From Paragonimus westermani (taxonomy: Eukaryota; Platyhelminthes; Trematoda; Plagiorchiida; Troglotrematidae), in the NCBI GenBank assembly GCA_008508345.1, contig QNGE01001267.1:5219-69218 (forward strand): DNA of 64,000 nt, written 5' to 3'. Of the stretch, positions 22,827 through 33,778 are shown one piece after another. A model generated the notes under the pieces. That model saw only the letters and a list, made by a program, of their open reading frames with translations. It did no database searches and had not been told where the DNA came from. The translations under genes were made by a program, and so were the position numbers. Numbering within the stretch: position 1 is the first letter of the stretch; every line of letters begins with the position of its first letter.

Positions 22827-25657
22827 TGGTGTCAGATGAGAAGAAGAAAACTGCAGTTGACAGAAGGAACACCATGACGAACCCATTGACGATTGTTCCG
22901 CCCGAACCGCTGGATGTGAACAGCACGAACAGACTTGCGGACAACTGGTGTTTATGGAAAGAGAAGTACGAAGACTTTTGCTTGTTGGCCAATCTTAAAG
23001 AGCAAAGTAAAGAATATCAGCTGGCTATGCTTCGACATGCAATCGGAGATGGGGGAAGACAAATTCTGGAAAATCTAACGTTCGAGGACGGAGAGGACAA
23101 CAAGGAACCGAACGTGATCATTCGGAAAATGGATGAATATTGTTTGGGAAAAAAAAACGAAACGTTTGAACGCTTTCAGTTTTTTGAGAGGAATCGACAG
23201 GCCGGAGAAACGATAAATCAGTATGTTACCGTTTTGAAGAAACTGGCAAAATCGTGCAATTTCTGCAAGTGCATAGGAGAGACTCTCATCCGGGACAGAA
23301 TGGTCATCGGTATTCAGAATTCCGTTATGACGAAGAGACTGTTAAACATCCCAAAGTTGACGCTAGCTCAGTGCATCGACATCTGCAATAGTGAAGAGGC
23401 AACGGAACAAAGGATGACATCTTTGAACGCGGACCACGGCCTGGTATTAAACGCTATGGACAGGGACAAAGAACGATTCTTGATGATTTCGTGCAAGTTC
23501 TGCGGTGGAAGACATATTCGTCAGAAAGAAAAGTGTCCAGCATTTGGAAAGACGTGCATGAAGTGCCGGAAAAGGAACCATTTCGCCAGACAGTGTAGAT
23601 CGCCTACGGTCAGTCGGGTCGACGAAGATGATAGCGAAGTAATAAACCGGCTCAACGGATCAAGAGGACAGAAAGGAATCTACGCAGATTTGCTCATAGA
23701 AAATACAAGAAGGAAATGCCAGCTGGACTCCGGTGCATCAGTCAATGTCATATCATCAGACTGCATCAAGGACTCCAACATACGCGAATCAAATGCACAG
23801 CTGAAAATGTGGAATGGTGCAGCGACAAAGGTTAACGGAGTTGCGACACTGCCGGTCACGAATCCGAAGAATGGGAAGATTTATATGCTTGATTTTTTTG
23901 TGGTCGATCGGGATTCAACGCCCATTTTAGGTGTTGATGCCATTCAGTTGATGGGTTTCATAACCGTTAATCACGATGAATTTCTGCACAAATTAGCCGA
24001 TTTAGATGTTCTTGACCAGTATTCGTGTGTTTTTGATTCGACTCTCGGTCACATGCCAGGCCCTGTTAGTTTATCGGTGGTTAGTGATGCCGTCCCTGTT
24101 GCGTTACCGGTTCGGGGGATTCCGTTGGCCATACGAGATAAGTGCAAAGCGGAATTAGACCGACTAGTTCGAATCAACGTGATTGCTCCGGTAGAGGAGC
24201 CGACCGATTGGGTCAGTCAGATTGCTGTAACGTTGAAAAAGTCAGGTGACATCCGGTTGTGTATCGATCCCAAGCCATTGAATAAGGTACTTCGAAGAGA
24301 ATATTACCGTCTACCAACCATCGATGACATTCTGCCAGAATTGAATCAAGCCCAATTTTTCACAAAGGTAGACCTATCCTCGGCGTTTTGGCAATTAGAA
24401 CTTGACGAGCAGTCCAGTTACTTTACCACATTTGGAACCCCCTTTGGACGTTTTCGTTGGTTGCGTTTGCCTTTCGGACTGAAGGTTTCCAGCGAAATTT
24501 TTCAAAAACGTTTAATCCAGGCACTTGATAAATTGAAAGGAGTCACGTGTGTTGCAGATGACGTGCTAATTTTTGGAAAAACTTTGGAGGATCATGACAG
24601 AAACCTGGAGGAGTTTTTGAAGCGCTGTATCGATCGAGGAATTCGCCTGTCGCGCAACAAAGTGGCTTTACGAGAAAAAGAGGTCACTTTTCACGGACAT
24701 TTGCTAACATCAAGCGGACTCAAGGTAGACCCTGAGAAGATAAAGGCTATAGTCACATTGCCAGCTCCTGAAGATGTGAAAGCAGTATCACGACTGAATG
24801 GTATGGTCAATTATCTCAGTCGGTTCCTTCCAAACCTATCCGACATGATGCATCCGATCCGCATGTTGACCCATAAAGGAGTGCCATGGAAATGGGAGGA
24901 GGAACAGCGGGCAGCATTCGATAAAATCAAACGAGTTATTACCGAGGCCCCTATATTGAACTATTACGATCCAGCACTATCTCTGGTCATTCAGTGTGAT
25001 TGCAGTGAAACTGGTCTGGGGGCGGTATTATTACAAAACGGAAGACCAGCGGACTACCGAAGCCGGAGTCTTTCGTCTGCTGAGCGAAACCATGCGCAAA
25101 TTGAGAAGGAAATGCTGGCTGTGATATTCGCCCCAGAACGTTTCAGCACTTATACGTTCGGTCGGAAAACAATAGTTCACACCGACCACAAACCACTAGT
25201 TTCAATAGTGAAGAAACCGTTATCTGCAGCACCGAGAAGGTTACAGAGAATGTTAATCAGAATGCAAAAATATGACGTTGAACTGACCTATCAGCCGGGG
25301 ACTCAAATGCACATAGCTGACACTTTGTCCAGAGCTTGCGAAGAAGGTTCCTCTTGTGAAGAGCTTCATTTTGACACTATTGCGGCTATGGATTACACTA
25401 TGACGGGAACCGCACTAATCACCGACCTAAAAGAAGCAACGGCACAAGACGTCACGTTACAACGTCTGGCCGGAACAATCAGAAACGGGTGGCCACACGA
25501 CAAGAGAAAGTTGCCCGAGGAATTAGCAGTCTTCTTTAGTGACCGCGATCAATTTATCCAGGAATACGGCTTAATATTCGAGGGAGAAAGAATCGCAATT
25601 CCAGAGATATTTCAACGGAAGATGTTGGAGCACGTTCACCTGCACATACGGGAGTGA
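22826..25657 (+). CDS. Gag-protease-RT-RNase H polyprotein of the Mag-like element
   Basis: 943 codons in one frame. Gag occupies about residues 1-265, with two zinc knuckles: CKFCGGRH...C from residue 223 and CMKCRKRNHFARQC from residue 244. The retropepsin motif is LDSGA with Asp at 301. RT runs from about residue 415 to 660: FTKVDLSSAFWQLEL, LPFGLKVSSEIFQK, and VADD at 576-579. RNase H begins at QCDCSE (Asp near 725) and includes HTDHKPLVS. The first ATG (22826) overlaps the LTR and primer site; the ATG at 22874 in ACCATGA context may be the true start. The frame ends at a TGA at 25655, just as the HHCC domain of integrase begins, owing to a one-base-type frameshift near 25640. Confidence 0.88.
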   Translation: MVSDEKKKTAVDRRNTMTNPLTIVPPEPLDVNSTNRLADNWCLWKEKYEDFCLLANLKEQSKEYQLAMLRHAIGDGGRQILENLTFEDGEDNKEPNVIIRKMDEYCLGKKNETFERFQFFERNRQAGETINQYVTVLKKLAKSCNFCKCIGETLIRDRMVIGIQNSVMTKRLLNIPKLTLAQCIDICNSEEATEQRMTSLNADHGLVLNAMDRDKERFLMISCKFCGGRHIRQKEKCPAFGKTCMKCRKRNHFARQCRSPTVSRVDEDDSEVINRLNGSRGQKGIYADLLIENTRRKCQLDSGASVNVISSDCIKDSNIRESNAQLKMWNGAATKVNGVATLPVTNPKNGKIYMLDFFVVDRDSTPILGVDAIQLMGFITVNHDEFLHKLADLDVLDQYSCVFDSTLGHMPGPVSLSVVSDAVPVALPVRGIPLAIRDKCKAELDRLVRINVIAPVEEPTDWVSQIAVTLKKSGDIRLCIDPKPLNKVLRREYYRLPTIDDILPELNQAQFFTKVDLSSAFWQLELDEQSSYFTTFGTPFGRFRWLRLPFGLKVSSEIFQKRLIQALDKLKGVTCVADDVLIFGKTLEDHDRNLEEFLKRCIDRGIRLSRNKVALREKEVTFHGHLLTSSGLKVDPEKIKAIVTLPAPEDVKAVSRLNGMVNYLSRFLPNLSDMMHPIRMLTHKGVPWKWEEEQRAAFDKIKRVITEAPILNYYDPALSLVIQCDCSETGLGAVLLQNGRPADYRSRSLSSAERNHAQIEKEMLAVIFAPERFSTYTFGRKTIVHTDHKPLVSIVKKPLSAAPRRLQRMLIRMQKYDVELTYQPGTQMHIADTLSRACEEGSSCEELHFDTIAAMDYTMTGTALITDLKEATAQDVTLQRLAGTIRNGWPHDKRKLPEELAVFFSDRDQFIQEYGLIFEGERIAIPEIFQRKMLEHVHLHIRE
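22827..22835 (+). promoter_or_regulatory. primer binding site, tRNA-Leu type (candidate)
   Basis: TGGTGTCAG follows the LTR directly. It complements the 3' end CTGACA-CCA of animal leucine tRNAs. Only nine bases match, so the primer identity is tentative. Confidence 0.55.
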
Positions 25658-26805
25658 ATAGCTGTATCCGGAAGGCGAAGGAGCTCTTCTATTGGCCTCA
25701 GATGTCGAGTTCCATAAGGGACTACATACAGAGCTGTAATGCATGTCGGGCTATTAACTCAAAGCAAACCAAGGAAACGATGTGGATGCGTCAAATCCCT
25801 CAAAGACCCTGGCAAATATTATCGAGGGACATCTTTGCATTCAACAACAAGCAATGCTTGATGATAACAGACCATTTCAGCGGTTTCTACGAGTTAGAAT
25901 GGCTGAGTTCCACTACTTCCAGCGCGGTCGTTAATAAACTTCGAGCCCGATTTGCGCACTACGGTATACCTGAGATCTTCTTTTCCGACAACGGACCACA
26001 GTTCATCGGCGCGGATTTTAGAACGTTTGCTGAAAAGTGGGGATTCGAGCACCGTACACGTAGTCCGTACTACAGTCAGTCAAATGGTAAGGCCGAAGCG
26101 GCGGTCAAAATGGCAAAGCGACTGCTGCGACTGGCCCAATTATCTGGAAATGATCCATATTTATTGTTATTGGAGAAACGGAATGCTCTTAACGAAACTA
26201 TGTCCCACAGTTCCGCTCAAAGAATGTTGGGGAGAAGAACACGCACGCATTTGCCGATAATAGGAGAACTACTAAAACCCTGATCGCCGAACGTAACTGA
26301 AGTGCACGATAATTTGAGGAGACGAATGCTAACCCAAAAGCGATACCACGACATAGGAGCCCGCGACCTACCGGTTCTGCAGGCAGGCGATAAGGTATGG
26401 GTACAGTGCGTTCCAGAAAACCCACGGCGATGGATAGAAGTAGTGGTGGTGAGGTACTGCGGTTATCGGTCATACGAAATAGATTCCGGAGGAGTACTGA
26501 AGAGGAGAAATCGGGTGCATCTGAGAACAAGAGTAACACCGGATGAAGACCTCATCCTTAAACAGAAGAAAGTATTATCACGAACCAGCAGTGGATTATG
26601 CCACGAAAAAAGGAAGGATGTAAAGGGACTGGATTGGACGAAAGCATCGATACGAAGTCAACCATTGATTCGCAAAAGTCTACGGCCAATCAGTGTCGAA
26701 AACACGAACAGACTTGTGTGTCAGCGCGGGGACCAATCAGCACGGCACGCTGCTCCAGCATCGGACTTTGTTATAGCGAGCACCGGAGTAAAACAAGTTG
26801 TTTAA
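25654..26805 (+). pseudogene. Integrase part of the Mag-like polyprotein, frameshifted
   Basis: This is the downstream part of the same polyprotein in a different frame. The second half of the zinc domain gives CNAC (about 25740), then the core: SRDIFAFNNKQCLMI (Asp), IFFSDNGPQFIGAD (Asp near 25985), SNGKAEAAVK (Glu near 26097). A TGA at 26281-26283 interrupts it. The same frame then continues with LRRRMLTQKRYHD, LQAGDKVWVQ and YEIDSGGVLKRRNRVHLR and reads about 62 codons into the 3' LTR, ending at 26805. All three catalytic residues are present. With one frameshift and one stop, the element cannot make a full polyprotein as read. Confidence 0.87.
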
Positions 26806-27011
26806 GTGCGTCACGCGTTGAAACAAACGAGCTTCGAGCGGAGTCGAGCCGACCAATGAGAAAGCGAGAGCATCAACACCAATTGTAATTCTTCATTTCA
26901 CCAATGCGTCTAGTCTATAAGATAACCAATGAAAACTCAACAAACCGAGATTTGCTTTTTGCCACGAAGACCGACTTTTGCTTTCGTTCCGGAAGGTAGC
27001 GACTCACAACA
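26619..27011 (+). repeat. 3' LTR of the Mag-like element
   Basis: Aligns over its full length with 22433-22826. About 12 substitutions are seen, several of them A/G, plus a short indel near the end (TTTTCAACA against TCACAACA). It lies downstream of the integrase and contains the end of its reading frame. Confidence 0.9.
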
Positions 27012-27015
27012 GTCC

Positions 27016-27311
27016 TGTAACAGGTTGCCTCTTTTGTGAGTGGTACATTGCGTACATTTGGGAACTGATGGGCAAGCCTGAACACCAGGAAACCGGTGCA
27101 CCGGAAGCGATTATGAGAATAATGTGAACGCACTAACTGGGAATTGCCAGCAGGTTGAATCACAACCTACTGCTACCCAGTGTGTGTGAATGCATGTCAG
27201 CCATACAAGTGAGTGTACGTGTTCGTTGTTCTATGTTTTAACACAACCTGTGCGGGATTTCATGTAATAAGCAGCTTCTTCGCAGGCCAAGCATCTCTTA
27301 CGGTCACAACA
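27016..27311 (+). repeat. 3' LTR of the tRNA-His gypsy element, right piece
   Basis: TTTTGTGAGTGG and TGCGTACATTTGGGAACT through TTTTAACACAACCTG to GGTCACAACA align in order with 17200-17472. The left part of this LTR lies 4.6 kb away at 22405, on the other side of the Mag-like insertion. Confidence 0.8.
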
Positions 27312-29299
27312 GTTATTCATGTTATTTGGTTGGTCCTAAATGACAATGCTTGGGTGCTTAGCTTTTTGGTCACGCATTGAATCGTCACTAATTAGTGCTG
27401 TTAATTAAAATGAAAAAACACGGGCTCATTAGAGTGGACCTACATTGTGCTTCTCAAGCCTGTGTGCGATTATGGTAATGACATCCGTTTGTCTCTGGAT
27501 GGAATTGGTTGCCATGTGCTTGAGACAATCCCGTAGCTCCAACTGTGGTTGTGCAATCAGACTCTGAAGAGGTAAACTTTACCAGGGTTGCCGCAAGCAG
27601 ATACCGCGTTGGCTGTTGCCTATACCCAACTCCCACAGACAGTCTATATAGTGAGCAGTCTTCACACCTTATGAAAGATCAATGTATTGCTATAACGGTT
27701 TACGCGATATGAGGACTGATGGCACCACGGCCGGGTAAAAAACCGGACAACAGACCGCTGCGAGTGAAAAATGGTTGCGAACGTAGGTGTGCTCAAGAAC
27801 CAGATTCCTCAGAGTGGGGATCCTCTATGTCAAATGGAAAAAGACTACATGCTTCGGAAGCTAGCAGAGACCTGCATGACGCTATTGTCAGCTGGAAACA
27901 ATCCCCCGAAATTCGCTGCAATGCCAGATTTGGTCACTTCGACTGCATGAAATACACTTAGGTTTATTGACTCACCTGAACGTGCGGTGTAATCGGCGGT
28001 TAAGGGTATGTTACATTTTCTTCTACTTCCTTCCTTCTCGTACGGGAATCACTTACCTGCATAAAGCGTGTGTGTAGCACTGACGTGGCTGTACTTTACC
28101 CTCACCGGTTCTAAAGCCTAAAAATTGACAGAAGTAACAGTTTTTACATATTCAGAGGGCCGCACGGCAACTATGGCTTCGGAGAACGCGAACAATCGGC
28201 TAAAGAACCTGACCGGGCCAACCGCAGTCTGTTTGGATCATGTCCCATGCAATGAGTGGGGTCGACTTCAAGATGATATATTCCATTGGGAAGTTGTCAT
28301 TCCTTATCGTAAGCGAGTGTCTACTCTGCTGACCTAGGGCTTCTATATCATATGAGAGGTTCTATGACTTTCTCGTTAGCGCTTCGACGTACTATCGGTT
28401 GCATGATAACCGTATTAGAAAGAACGCAAGGCAGTTGTTGGACGTGAGCTTACCATTTGTACTTTGGGTTCACCCTTAACTCTGATACTTCTCGGGCAAA
28501 TTTTATACCTGGCTACAACCAACAATCGGGATTTAATACGATGTTTATCCGTAACTTTCTGAGACAATTAAAAAATTGTCGCCGACCAAGCATTTAAGCC
28601 AGTCGCTGCTCGTAGCATGTCCAGTTAATCAATGAACTATGATCGCCCTTCATCTGGTTAGTCAGGAATCAATGTCTTGTGTGGTCTTTTATGGCAATTA
28701 ATTGTCTCCATTATATTTCATTATATTGACAACTACCCGGCTTGATGATTACGTTTCGAGAATGCGATTTCGGTTGGAAGAACCCATCCGGATTCACTTT
28801 CTTCTTGGATATTGACAATGGATTGTTTGTTGCAAAACAATGACGTGGACTATCTGTCGCCATTGTGATTTGCCGGAATTTTGCTTACCACTGGCACTTG
28901 CATGACCAAACGCAGACTGATAACCTTCATCGATCGTTTCAGACTGCCTGCGAGGTGGACACGAACGCGTTCGTAATAAGTGCGTCTTAACATAGCATCG
29001 TGAACTGGAGAGTGAGAAGTGTTCAATCCACTGACATCTAAACGCAGGTGTCCATCTGTCATTCAAGGTGACGGACGGCAATAGGTGGCTAAGCAACTAG
29101 GCTATCACCAGATCTTATACGACCACAGTTATCCTAGGACAGCGAGTAGGAGGCAAGCCGTTGAACTGTCTGACAGCCCTCGTTATGAGTCGTCCCAGTC
29201 GAGAAAGGTTGGAGATTAGACCCCATTGTTTACATCGCCAGTCCGGTCTCGCATAAATTTTGGCATCCTACCATTGTCAGCTATTACATAAGTAGTCCG
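27312..29299. other. no recognisable gene
   Basis: Open frames at 27719-27961, 28125-28337 and 28794-29096 (minus) lack any motif I know. GTTA at 27312 may be the target duplication of the gypsy element. No repeat shared with other parts of the window was noticed. Confidence 0.45.
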
Positions 29300-29536
29300 T
29301 TTTGAAACTTTTGTTAAATTTGGAAACCGCCAGGGAGACGAGAGATCAGAAGCGACTGCTGTTGGAATGTGTCACCAAAGCGACTACCAACGTACTGGTG
29401 CCCAATATGTGTGGTTACACGTCAGGCACGCAAATGGGTGTGCGCATTCGCTGTCCTATGTTTTTACACAACTTGTGTGGGATTTCATACAATACGCAAC
29501 TTCTTCGTAAGCCAAGCGTCTTTTGTGGTCACAACA
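29300..29536 (+). repeat. LTR fragment of the tRNA-His gypsy family
   Basis: GATCAGAAGCGACTG, GTGTCACCAAAG, AATATGTGTGGTTACACGTCA, TTTTTACACAACTTG, GGGATTTCATACAA and GGTCACAACA follow the same order as 17269-17472. The 5' part of the LTR is not recognisable. ATTAGTCC after the end may be a decayed primer site or just flank, so this is either a solo LTR or the 5' end of a lost copy. Confidence 0.75.
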
Positions 29537-32465
29537 ATTAGTCCAGAACAGATACGTTGGCAGACAGGCATTTGGTGTCGGTATTTTGAAACTTGGATAA
29601 CAGATGTTTTTTATATCTCTTCTGTCAGACAGCAGAATCAAATTTTATTTTTTGACGTATCCTGTTTGCATTCGGAACGTGCTATCAGTTATCAGAACAA
29701 CTGGGGAGCGACAGTTAACATCTGTTAGGCACTGCAGGCAGCTCATCGTAACAGCCAATCAGCACGGTACAGAAGGTGAATACAAAAAGCATTATCAATT
29801 CACTTTATCCAGTTGTGCACGTCGTCACTCACGAGATCATTTGAAACGCATAAGTTTGTGAGCTCTACAGACCGTTTTGCTTCGTATCTGCGTACGTCTA
29901 ATATGAAGCTGATAAGCCGAAACGGCGAAATACATCTATGGCCTGCTTTAGTCTGTTGCCGCCTGTGTGCTCCATTCCCGCGCTTTAGGCTCCTTCCTTC
30001 TGATTGGTTGGTTGGTTTCGACCAAGGAAGCACGCGCTACTGTTGACAAGTGCGTGTAGTTTTGCATCCCCTGAACCACGCGCTCTCTCTCTACTGGTAA
30101 TAATGACTGGGGGTTAATATGTGTCTGGTCTGTAGAGCAACATACTTATTGGCAAAAAATTCCAATGACGAGGAACGTCAGACTAGCCAATCAGTTTTAT
30201 GGCAACATTTCATCAAAAACGTGGCAACTGTAGACTTATCTGGTTCATTTGCTAGATTGCAATTGTACGGAAGTTTCCCAGATTGGCCCTGTCATAGGTG
30301 CGCAAGTTTGGGGACTTGCTACATGCTAAGGGTGCATACTTGGTTGGATCTGATGTGTATGGAAAAGAGTACAGCCGGGTTGAGACATGCAGCTCATGAG
30401 AACGTTTTAGAACATGTTACATAACAAAGGTGCTGTGAATGGAGAGTCTGAACGCATGTACTTTTGGAAAAAAGTGGACGCGGTGGTGTCCGGCGCTCAG
30501 TCTGCACATACTACATATGAACAATACACAGTGGTGGAATGTACGAATTTACCTAATCAGTTACTGGTTCGACTGTTTGAAACTGAAGTGAACAAAAGAC
30601 GCCGCTTCCGCAACCAACTGGCCGTACTTTTACACACGTACATCCACATCCCGGAGTCGTTATTTTACCTACGCTGACTAACGTACGTTCGGCGATTACT
30701 AAATTTTCACACAGACTCACCGTATTTATCATTACTGTGTCCAACTGGATACATCCAGAGTGCTCTATCATTTGGACAAGAAATCAACACGGTAGTCTGT
30801 GTGAATCCGTAAAAAATTTCACTATTTCGGCGCCTAGTCAATCAATCTCTGTTATCTCACTGATGTATCCGGTTATTATAGATGAGCAATATTATGGGTA
30901 AACTTTATTTTAATAAGTTGTTATAGCTTAGGTAACGGATGTTGTGATCCAGTAACATTAAGCTACTCCTTTCAGCCAGATGTCATCTCATGGATTGACT
31001 GACGTATCGTACTCAGTCGTCAGAGAATGCCCATGCGATGGTTGAGACGCTCTAACACCGTGCTCCCTCATATAGCTTCCTGTAACGAGACCGAGATTCG
31101 TCAATCAGCCTTCCGAATTCCAGCTTATCTGTAAATTTCGGCAGTTGGTAGTCAGCTTGCCGACCCGTGTGGATTGGTGTTGAATCGGGTGAAATGATTA
31201 CTGACTCAATGAGCGGTGTTCGGTACACGTCATCCATACCGAGAACTAAACACTAATGACGACAACAGTGTACTCCATGTTCTCTGGGTGAGTGGACTTC
31301 AGCCAGCGTAACCATAACGATACAGAGAGCTACGAATGAGACCGGCTTATGAATGTCGCCTACTCTGTCTGACCACGCATATTCAAACACTTCAGTAAGA
31401 TGAAGTTTTAACGTCCAACAGCACACTCTGTTGTACACTGGTTCAACCACGAAGTCGATAGAACTGAAATTTTCTTCCTTGAGATAAACCTTGTTCCCTA
31501 AGAAAGCTCCACTGATCCTGAGTCAGATCAGAGAACGAGCGAAAAAGCCACCCCGCTCCGTCTGAATTTGCTTGTCCCTGGACGAAAAACACGTGAGTAT
31601 ATGGACGATGCATGGCAGCCCACAAATGCACCCGTATCAGTACGCAAAATATAGTTGCCTAAATTGGCACTTGCGGCCACCAAGTAACCCATGATTATGC
31701 CTGATTAAAGAACGAATACGTAAAACTGTTGAAGGTTACTTCTGGATTGTTATGGAAACATCTGTCCATTCGGGTTGTTAGAAGTCTTTTTCTTTGGGAA
31801 GAAAACGTTTGTTTAAGGGAAAATGGAGATGAGTGACATCTTCCTTCTGTTTCAATTAGAAAAATACCATGTTCGTTTTGAAGTTGTGAAGGGAATTGGC
31901 TATTGGTTACACACTTATATCTCGACGCATTTATGTAACACCTATATTAGCATTCTATCCGTAATGTCTTTTTTGTGGGAAAATGCGCCGATCGATGAGT
32001 CACATGGTGTACCGTTCAAAACACAGTCGAGAATTTTACTGTTCAGACAAGTGATTTTCAGCTTGTTGTAATAGATTACGAGAAAGAAGTCAAGCAGGAT
32101 GTTATGTAGAATGTTCTCACTTATCCATTGGTTTGCTTAAGTTTGTCCCCTACCCGTCCATTGTTTAAGTGTGGTTCCAAGATGTAATCTGCCTTATTAG
32201 CGCGATAAATCGGATAGGCGCTCTTCGTTCGTTTCAAAGCTATTCGCAGTCATTCACGGTAACCTTCAAAAGAGTCCATCTGACGGGGTTTGTTGAAGAG
32301 GTTTTACAACTCCAAGAATGCTTGAGGCATTTTGCAGTTGGGTTTCCTATGAGTAAGTGTGTACGGGTATGCGACTAGATGCCAGAACAGGACTTTCCGT
32401 ATTGTTGTTGTATAGCACTATATTCTAGCTTTACCTCTTGGGCATATAAAATGACAGGCAAAATT
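29537..32465. other. no recognisable gene
   Basis: Frames of up to 119 codons overlap on both strands (29369-29728, 30119-30424, and minus 31052-31631). None shows a motif I recognise. Confidence 0.45.
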
Positions 32466-32645
32466 ACTTCAATGGCGCAGTGGTCAACACGGTTGCCTCA
32501 TGATTCGAATGGCCGGAGTTCAAATCCCGGCAATCACTAATGACGAGCTCTAATGAGAGCGAAACTCGAGTCTAGTGCTTCTTTTCGAAAGAGGCTGGCT
32601 GAAACGTCTATTTGAATGCGAAGGCTGCGATCAAATGTGAGTGAT
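32466..32645 (+). repeat. tRNA-derived SINE, copy 2, best preserved
   Basis: Box A TGGCGCAGTGG is at 32473-32483 and fits the pol III consensus. Box B-like AGTTCAAATCC is at 32517-32527. They sit 33 bases apart in a tRNA-like head of about 70 bases. A hammerhead ribozyme fold follows at 32535-32577, then a tail with GAGGCTGGCTGAAACG near 32590. Copies 1 (1641) and 3 (55553) share this order. The 3' end is not defined by a poly(A) or target duplication that I can see. Confidence 0.82.
32535..32577 (+). ncRNA. hammerhead ribozyme motif in the SINE
   Basis: Stem I CACTA (32535-32539) pairs with TAGTG (32573-32577). Core ATGACGA is at 32540-32546. Stem II GCTC (32547-32550) and GAGC (32557-32560) enclose a 6-base loop. 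GAAA at 32561-32564 is followed by a minimal stem III (AC, loop TCGA, GT) and the cleavage triplet GTC ending at 32572. The one flaw is A at the first core position, where the ribozyme needs C; copy 3 keeps the C (CTGACGA at 55656). Cleavage of this copy is therefore doubtful, but the family consensus makes a complete type I hammerhead. Confidence 0.75.
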
Positions 32646-33739
32646 GGTCAACTTGCAAATAAACCAAATCCCCGACTACTCACCAGTAATCTAAAATTAC
32701 TTCTGTTTGTACCTCGACTGCTTGCTGTTCTGCAACAGGCGAACCTGTATTCGGGAAACAACCTGACTACAGGTAGCAAACCAATGGACTTACGTGTAAG
32801 CGAACAATTGCGTTTAGAATCCCTGCACAGAACAAACTCGCCCAAATCTTAAAGTTTCATTGATCTGTACGACTAGATCCTGACTCACCATTGGTTACTC
32901 GTACTTGAACCCCAACTCACTGGCGGAAGATGCGATGTTGCCAACGGGTGACTGAGTAAACACAGCGTAACAAACCTATTGGCAATTTGGGAAACTTAGG
33001 TTTCACTTCTCTTCTACAATGGATGTTTTGTGGTCATTGACAAATGAGTGGCAGATATTGTTGCATCCCAAGTTCCATAATAACTGGTAGAGGAATCACA
33101 GGGTTTGGTCCGTAAGGCCTCGATTTCTAAGATCGAGCAGTCAACACCGTGGTAGCCACATCTTGAGACCACACAATTTAATTTCGACTGAGTGCAAACA
33201 ATATCTGCATTATCTTGGATTCGTCAGTCTCCAGTCTCTGATTGTAGACTTGAAACGCGAATGATAGCTAAGCTTCCTCATAGAGGTGGCTTTATTCTCA
33301 ATTGCTTCCCAGCTGTTGTCTTACGATCACTTACTTTCCATATCATGTGAACGTTTATACCTTGAATACTTTACTGTTATGCTTACTTCGATTCATATTA
33401 GTTAAGTTGGCGTTAATTTCCCAGTTTTGACACCACAAGGCGTTCTTCACTGTACGAGATGCTAGGTCATACACGGTCTATCAGAGAGTTAAGTATGATT
33501 AACCACTATCACTACGGTCTCAGCAATACCGAACATGATAGTCTGAATTGATACTACTCTCCAGATTGCATCCTATTTTCCTTATGCACATGTTCGAAAG
33601 ATACCTGTATTTTATGGTACGATTATATAGGATGAAGGTAACTGGAGATGTTAAACGCGTTGTTTTACTGTTAATTCCATCGGAATAGGTTCATCCCTTG
33701 AATCGGCTTGTAATTAACATTTTGTACGAAAAGATATGT

Positions 33740-33778
<39 letters not shown>

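Larger units (their letters stand above)
22433..27011 (+). mobile_element. Mag-like Ty3/gypsy element, near complete, with 4-bp target duplication
   Basis: Two LTRs of 394 and 393 bases start TGTAAAGGGACTGG and end CAACA. GTCC lies immediately outside both (22429-22432 and 27012-27015), as expected for a target duplication. By eye the LTRs differ at about 12 bases plus a small indel, so the insertion is moderately old. The internal part encodes gag, protease, RT, RNase H and IN. Two zinc knuckles, VADD in place of YxDD, and gag-pol in one frame fit the Mag lineage. The clade call is from memory of family features. Confidence 0.88.
17066..27311 (+). mobile_element. Ty3/gypsy LTR element with candidate tRNA-His primer site, broken by two later insertions
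   Basis: In order: 5' LTR 17066-17472, primer site 17475-17486, gag, protease, RT, integrase (IN) to 22346, and a 3' LTR in two pieces (22405-22432 and 27016-27311). The gap in the pol region holds a minus-strand PLE. The gap in the 3' LTR holds a complete Mag-like element. GTTA at 17062-17065 and again at 27312-27315 is a possible 4-bp target duplication, which would fix both ends. RNase H and the RT thumb are missing, apparently lost around the PLE insertion. All coding regions carry frameshifts and stops, so the element is old. Confidence 0.8.
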
